From positions 1-8,839 of the forward strand of contig MGYR01000022.1 in assembly GCA_001801825.1 (NCBI GenBank): DNA of 8,839 nucleotides. The letters are read 5' to 3'. Source of the stretch: Gammaproteobacteria bacterium RIFCSPLOWO2_02_FULL_56_15 (GTDB lineage Bacteria > Pseudomonadota > Gammaproteobacteria > Eutrophobiales > Eutrophobiaceae). Below the pieces are notes generated by a model that was not told the DNA's origin, made no database searches, and saw only the letters and a list, made by a program, of their open reading frames with translations. This document shows, piece after piece, positions 5,545 to 8,839 of the stretch (the stretch's first letter is position 1; each line of letters begins with the position of its first letter). The position numbers and the translations under genes are program-made.

Positions 5545-6940
5545 CAGGATCTGGATTGTCGATGATGACAAATCCATTCGCTGGGTGCTGGAGAAGGCCT
5601 TCGCCAGAGAATCACTGAATGTTACCAGTTTCGAGAGTGCGGATGCCATGATGGTATTCCTGGATAATCATCCACTCCCTGATGTAATTTTATCAGATGT
5701 TCGCATGCCTGGGACGGATGGCATCAGTATGCTTAATACCCTGAAACTTCGGGCTCCTTCAGTACCGGTTATCATCATGACAGCCTATTCTGATCTCGAT
5801 CGTGCTGTATCTGCCTTCCAGAGCGGGGCATTCGAGTACCTGCCGAAACCCTTCGATGTGGATGAAGTAGTCAGTCTGGTCAAGCGCGCGGTCCGGCAAA
5901 ATAAACTGAGCCAGAACATTAACCAAACTGTAGAAGAAGTGCCGCAAACACGTATCATAGGATCTGCCCCTGCCATGCAGGAGGTATTTCGTGCGATTGG
6001 CAGACTCTCCCGCTCAAATCTTACTGTACTCATCACGGGTGAGTCCGGGACAGGAAAAGAGTTGGTTGCCAGCGCATTGCACCAGCACAGTCCCAGGTCC
6101 TCTGGACTGTTTATTGCCCTGAACACTGCTGCCATCCCGAGGGAGTTGCTCGAATCGGAATTGTTCGGGCATGAAAAAGGGTCCTTCACCGGGGCAAGTA
6201 CCAGGCGCATCGGGCGTTTTGAACAGGCCAATGGAGGCACACTGTTTCTAGACGAAATCGGAGATATGCCCGCAGATCTGCAGACACGTTTATTACGTGT
6301 ACTTGCGGAAGGACAATTCTACAGGGTTGGCGGACATGAACCGGTTAGGGTTGATGTACGTGTGATCACGGCAACCCACCAGCAACTTGAACAACGGGTC
6401 CTACTTGGGACTTTCCGGGAAGATCTACTACATCGTTTGAATGTAATCCGGGTGCATGTGCCACCCTTACGAGAACGGCAAAGTGATATTCCTGCACTGA
6501 CAGACTATTTTATCCAGAAGGCTGCCAGAGAGATCGGCGTAGAGGCCAAGCAGATATTACCGGAAACCCAGTCCTATCTGAATTCCTTGCCATGGCCCGG
6601 AAATGTCAGGCAACTGGAAAACTTCTGCCGATGGATTACTGTCATGGCATCCGGCAAGGAAATCCATATTGATGACTTGCCGCCAGAACTCAAGGACACA
6701 GTATCAGTAAACCGGGGTGTCAGCACTTGGGAGACAGAGTTCCGACGCTGGGTTGCAAACAGTCTGATGAAAGGTGAAAACCGCCTGCTGAACGAGGCCC
6801 TCCCCAGATTTGAGCAGATCATGATTGAAGAAGCCCTGCGAGAAACAGGAGGCAGGAAGCAAGAAGCAGCGCAACTGCTCGGTTGGGGCAGAAACACCCT
6901 CACACGTAAAATCAAACTGCTGGGGATGAGTACCGGTTAG
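5531..6940 (+). CDS. glnG: Nitrogen regulation response regulator NtrC (NRI), sigma-54 activator
   Basis: This 469-residue protein is the same length as E. coli NtrC. The receiver domain (about 5-122) has the acidic pocket DDD (11-13), phospho-acceptor D56 in LSDVRMPG, T84 and K106 (YLPKPFD). The AAA+ domain (about 141-385) has Walker A GESGTGKE (170-177), the sigma-54 contact loop GSFTGA (217-222, usually GAFTGA), Walker B GGTLFLDEIGDM (235-246), and the FREDLLHRLNVIRVHVPPLRER and WPGNVRQLEN motifs. The C-terminus is a Fis-type helix-turn-helix (about 437-466, KQEAAQLLGWGRNTLTRK). ATG 5531 is chosen although the frame is open further upstream inside glnL, because only this start gives the family N-terminus (MNERSRIWIVDDD). 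It overlaps glnL by 14 bases, implying coupled translation. Its targets should include the sites before glnA and glnL. It ends 8 bases from the convergent hemB stop. Confidence 0.98.
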   Translation: MNERSRIWIVDDDKSIRWVLEKAFARESLNVTSFESADAMMVFLDNHPLPDVILSDVRMPGTDGISMLNTLKLRAPSVPVIIMTAYSDLDRAVSAFQSGAFEYLPKPFDVDEVVSLVKRAVRQNKLSQNINQTVEEVPQTRIIGSAPAMQEVFRAIGRLSRSNLTVLITGESGTGKELVASALHQHSPRSSGLFIALNTAAIPRELLESELFGHEKGSFTGASTRRIGRFEQANGGTLFLDEIGDMPADLQTRLLRVLAEGQFYRVGGHEPVRVDVRVITATHQQLEQRVLLGTFREDLLHRLNVIRVHVPPLRERQSDIPALTDYFIQKAAREIGVEAKQILPETQSYLNSLPWPGNVRQLENFCRWITVMASGKEIHIDDLPPELKDTVSVNRGVSTWETEFRRWVANSLMKGENRLLNEALPRFEQIMIEEALRETGGRKQEAAQLLGWGRNTLTRKIKLLGMSTG

Positions 6941-6948
6941 AGACTGAG

Positions 6949-7953
6949 TTATTCGTGTAGCCAATTGGCTGCTGCTATAGCGTAATAACTTAATATTGCA
7001 TCGGCTCCGGCGCGTTTGAACGCGACCAAGGCCTCAAGGACTACCTTTCGCTCATCCAGCCAGCCATTCAGGGCTGCCGTTTTCAGCATGGCGTATTCAC
7101 CACTGACCTGGTAAACCAGCGTAGGTACCGAGAATTTATGTTTGACACGGTACACGATATCAAGATAGGGCATACCAGGTTTGACCATGACCATGTCGGC
7201 ACCTTCGTACAGATCGAGGCGGACTTCCTCCAGTGCTTCTTCAGCATTGGCGACATCCATCTGGTAGGTATGTTTACCACCACCCGCCAGATTGGCAGCC
7301 GAACCCAGTGCATCCCGGAACGGGCCGTAAAAGGAAGAAGCGTATTTGGCCGCATAGGCAAGGATCATGGTCCCTGAAAAACCTTCCATTTCCAGGGCCT
7401 GCCGAATCGCTCCAATGCGGCCGTCCATCATGTCGGAAGGTGCGACAATATCAGCGCCTGCGCGTGCATGGGAAAGCGCCTGCCTGACCAGAACTTCCAC
7501 CGTTGCATCATTGGCGACATAGCCTTTCGCATCCAACAAACCATCCTGACCATGGGTTGTAAAGGGATCCAGAGCCACATCGGTAATCACCCCAAGTTCA
7601 GGGAACTCCCTCTTCAGCGCGATTACAGCCCGCTGTGCCAGACCTTCAGGATTCCAGGATTCCCTCGCATCATCACTTTTCTTCTCTCCCGGAACCACGG
7701 GAAACAGTGCGACAGCAGGGATCCCCAATCGTTGAGCCTGCTCTGCATCATGAAGCAACTGGTTGATTCCCACGCGATCGATACCGGGCATGGAAGCCAC
7801 AGGTTCCCGATGGTTCACACCTTCGGTTACGAAGATCGGGTAGATCAGGTCGTTGCTGCTGAGACTATGTTCACGCATCAGTCTGCGGCTGAAATCGTGC
7901 TGGCGCATACGTCGCATGCGGCGTGCCGGGAATCCGGCATTTGTATTTTTCAT
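6949..7953 (-). CDS. hemB: Delta-aminolevulinic acid dehydratase (porphobilinogen synthase), zinc-independent type
   Basis: This 334-residue cytoplasmic enzyme condenses two 5-aminolevulinate molecules to porphobilinogen in haem and tetrapyrrole synthesis. The Schiff-base lysines are K203 (AYAAKYASSFYGPF) and K258 (VMVKPGMPYLD). The metal loop reads TDVALDPFTTHGQDG, with A127, D129 and D137 where zinc enzymes have three cysteines. This is the Mg-stimulated, zinc-independent form known from Pseudomonas aeruginosa. Other family segments are RLMREHSLSSNDLIYPIF, the SDMMDGRIGAIR loop, the YQMD segment and the YQVSGEYAML segment. The start is the ATG complementary to 7951-7953, with a modest AGG 5 bases upstream on its strand; the N-terminus (RRMRRMRQHDFSRRL) matches the family arm used in oligomer assembly. 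It is convergent with glnG with only 8 bases between stops, leaving no room for a terminator outside the coding sequences. It is divergent from folD. Confidence 0.98.
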   Translation of the reverse strand: MKNTNAGFPARRMRRMRQHDFSRRLMREHSLSSNDLIYPIFVTEGVNHREPVASMPGIDRVGINQLLHDAEQAQRLGIPAVALFPVVPGEKKSDDARESWNPEGLAQRAVIALKREFPELGVITDVALDPFTTHGQDGLLDAKGYVANDATVEVLVRQALSHARAGADIVAPSDMMDGRIGAIRQALEMEGFSGTMILAYAAKYASSFYGPFRDALGSAANLAGGGKHTYQMDVANAEEALEEVRLDLYEGADMVMVKPGMPYLDIVYRVKHKFSVPTLVYQVSGEYAMLKTAALNGWLDERKVVLEALVAFKRAGADAILSYYAIAAANWLHE

Positions 7954-7991
7954 TCGGGCCTGTACTCCGTTTTCTACAGGTTAATTCTCTG

Positions 7992-8021
7992 TTTATACAC
8001 GATATATGCCCACTACGACAA
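7992..8021 (-). promoter_or_regulatory. Candidate sigma-70 promoter of hemB
   Basis: Read on the minus strand, TTGTCG (complement of 8016-8021) and TATAAA (complement of 7992-7997) are separated by 18 bases. A transcript would start near 7985, about 32 bases before the hemB start codon. The match is fair but untested. Confidence 0.4.
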
Positions 8022-8034
8022 TAGTAGATTCGCC

Positions 8035-8051
8035 TTCGGTGATCATTCGGT
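8035..8051 (+). repeat. Short direct repeat TTCGGT between hemB and folD
   Basis: TTCGGT occurs at 8035-8040 and 8046-8051, exactly 11 bases apart (one helical turn), between the two divergent promoters. Same-face spacing is what a DNA-binding regulator could use, but six-base repeats also arise by chance. Confidence 0.25.
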
Positions 8052-8078
8052 TCGTATGGTATTAACCGGTGAATAGGC

Positions 8079-8084
8079 TATAAT
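8079..8084 (+). promoter_or_regulatory. -10 element of the folD promoter
   Basis: A perfect TATAAT lies 38 bases before ATG 8123. The transcript would start near 8091, giving a leader of about 32 bases that includes the strong ribosome site GGGGAGG (8111-8117). No good -35 is visible at 16-18 bases upstream, so an activator or a weak promoter is possible. Confidence 0.5.
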
Positions 8085-8122
8085 CGCCGACCTTCTCAAC
8101 CGCAGCCTGAGGGGAGGCATAC

Positions 8123-8839
8123 ATGGCAGCAACTATCATCGACGGTAAGGCGATTTCCGCGGCAACCCGTGAGAAGCTGAAACTTCAGATCGCTGAACTT
8201 GGGGCAAAAGGGATCCGGCCCGGACTCGCAGTGATTATCGTTGGAGAGAATCCGGCATCCCAGGTTTATGTCAGGAACAAGGTGAAGGCATGCCTGGACA
8301 CGGGTATCTATTCCGAGAAACACGAGGTACCAGCATCGATCTCGGAAGAGGATTTGCTCGATCTTATCCGCCGGTTGAACAACAAGGTAGATATCCATGG
8401 CATCCTCGTCCAGCTGCCGCTTCCCAAACATATCAACAGTGACAGGGTGTTGGAAACCATATCAGAAACAAAGGATGTGGACGGTTTCCACCTTTATAAC
8501 GTGGGTGCACTGGTTACGGGAAATACTATTTTTGCTCCCTGTACACCCTTCGGTGTCAAGGTCATGATTGAGCACCTCGGTCTGCCGGTGGATGGGCGCA
8601 GTGCTGTTGTGGTCGGTCGCAGCAATATCGTAGGCAAACCAATGGCGATCATGCTGCTGGAAATGAACGCCACCGTCAGTATTTGTACTTCAAGAACGAA
8701 GGACCTCAAGGCCTATACTTCAATGGCTGATATCCTCGTTGTTGCGGTGGGACGCCCGAATTTAATTACTGCAGATATGGTGAAACCCGGCGCCGCTGTC
8801 TTTGATGTGGGCAGCAACCGCCTGGAAAATGGCAAATGG
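8123..8839 (+). CDS. folD: Bifunctional methylenetetrahydrofolate dehydrogenase/methenyltetrahydrofolate cyclohydrolase, 3' truncated
   Basis: The first 239 residues are present and the frame runs off the window end; FolD is usually about 280-290 residues. The cytoplasmic enzyme interconverts 5,10-methylene-, methenyl- and 10-formyl-tetrahydrofolate with NADP, feeding purine and formyl-methionine synthesis. The catalytic-domain motif YVRNKVKAC carries Y49 and the catalytic K53. GILVQLPLP has Q97, and KDVDGFH has D120. The substrate-side PCTPFG motif is at 139-144. The dinucleotide-binding domain has VVVGRSNIVGKPMA (about 162-175), ADILVVAVGRP (about 202-212) and VFDVGSNR (about 226-233). The start at ATG 8123 is strongly supported by GGGGAGG 5 bases upstream, and the N-terminus MAATIIDGKAI is typical. 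It is divergent from hemB and probably transcribed from the TATAAT at 8079-8084. No frameshift is seen in the visible part. Confidence 0.97.
   Translation, partial: MAATIIDGKAISAATREKLKLQIAELGAKGIRPGLAVIIVGENPASQVYVRNKVKACLDTGIYSEKHEVPASISEEDLLDLIRRLNNKVDIHGILVQLPLPKHINSDRVLETISETKDVDGFHLYNVGALVTGNTIFAPCTPFGVKVMIEHLGLPVDGRSAVVVGRSNIVGKPMAIMLLEMNATVSICTSRTKDLKAYTSMADILVVAVGRPNLITADMVKPGAAVFDVGSNRLENGKW

Noticed and set aside
5785..6240. 151-residue open frame on the minus strand opposite ntrC
   Set aside because: It is fully antisense to conserved NtrC domains and its composition is that of a shadow frame.
7468..8076. 202-residue open frame on the plus strand opposite hemB
   Set aside because: It lies almost wholly antisense to the certain hemB gene, shows no recognisable domain, and extends over the divergent promoter region.

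Overview
The window looks like ordinary core chromosome of a gammaproteobacterium. The evidence is a RhlB-type helicase tail, a tiny LptM-like lipoprotein directly in front of lysA, a type I glutamine synthetase with an adenylylation tyrosine, an NtrB/NtrC pair of the standard proteobacterial kind, and a Pseudomonas-like, zinc-independent HemB. Base composition is near balanced by eye. The set of neighbours would suit a marine or sulfur-oxidising (Chromatiales-like) lineage, but that is a weak guess. I see no mobile element, tRNA, rRNA, CRISPR array or phage gene, and no sign of an undescribed multigene system.

Layout, left to right. (1) 1-435, plus strand: C-terminal end of the DEAD-box RNA helicase RhlB, cut by the window edge. 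(2) 538-1947, plus strand: a 39-residue lipoprotein (LptM-like) and lysA, three bases apart, behind a plausible sigma-70 promoter. The dapF gene that often follows lysA in related bacteria is not there. (3) 1948-2246: a 299-base control region. It carries a near-consensus NtrC site, a weaker second NtrC site one 31-bp step upstream, an IHF-like site and a well-spaced sigma-54 promoter, plus a possible sigma-70 promoter close to the gene. (4) 2247-3656: glnA, closed by a strong intrinsic terminator. (5) 3769-4299: a secreted DUF4124-type protein of unknown function. (6) 4300-4470: a second control region, with sigma-70-like elements, an AT-rich inverted repeat and a perfect dyad matching the NtrC core just before the next start codon. 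(7) 4471-6940: glnL (ntrB) and glnG (ntrC), overlapping by 14 bases. (8) 6949-7953, minus strand: hemB, converging on ntrC with 8 bases between stop codons. (9) 7954-8122: a divergent promoter region. (10) 8123-8839, plus strand: folD, cut by the window end.

How it works together: the centre is a nitrogen-assimilation module. NtrB phosphorylates NtrC under nitrogen limitation. NtrC-P would bind the enhancer before glnA and drive sigma-54 transcription of glutamine synthetase. The NtrC-like dyad before glnL suggests that NtrC also represses its own operon. The DUF4124 protein sits inside this module without a known role. The flanking genes are housekeeping: RNA turnover, lysine/peptidoglycan precursor synthesis, tetrapyrrole synthesis and one-carbon metabolism.
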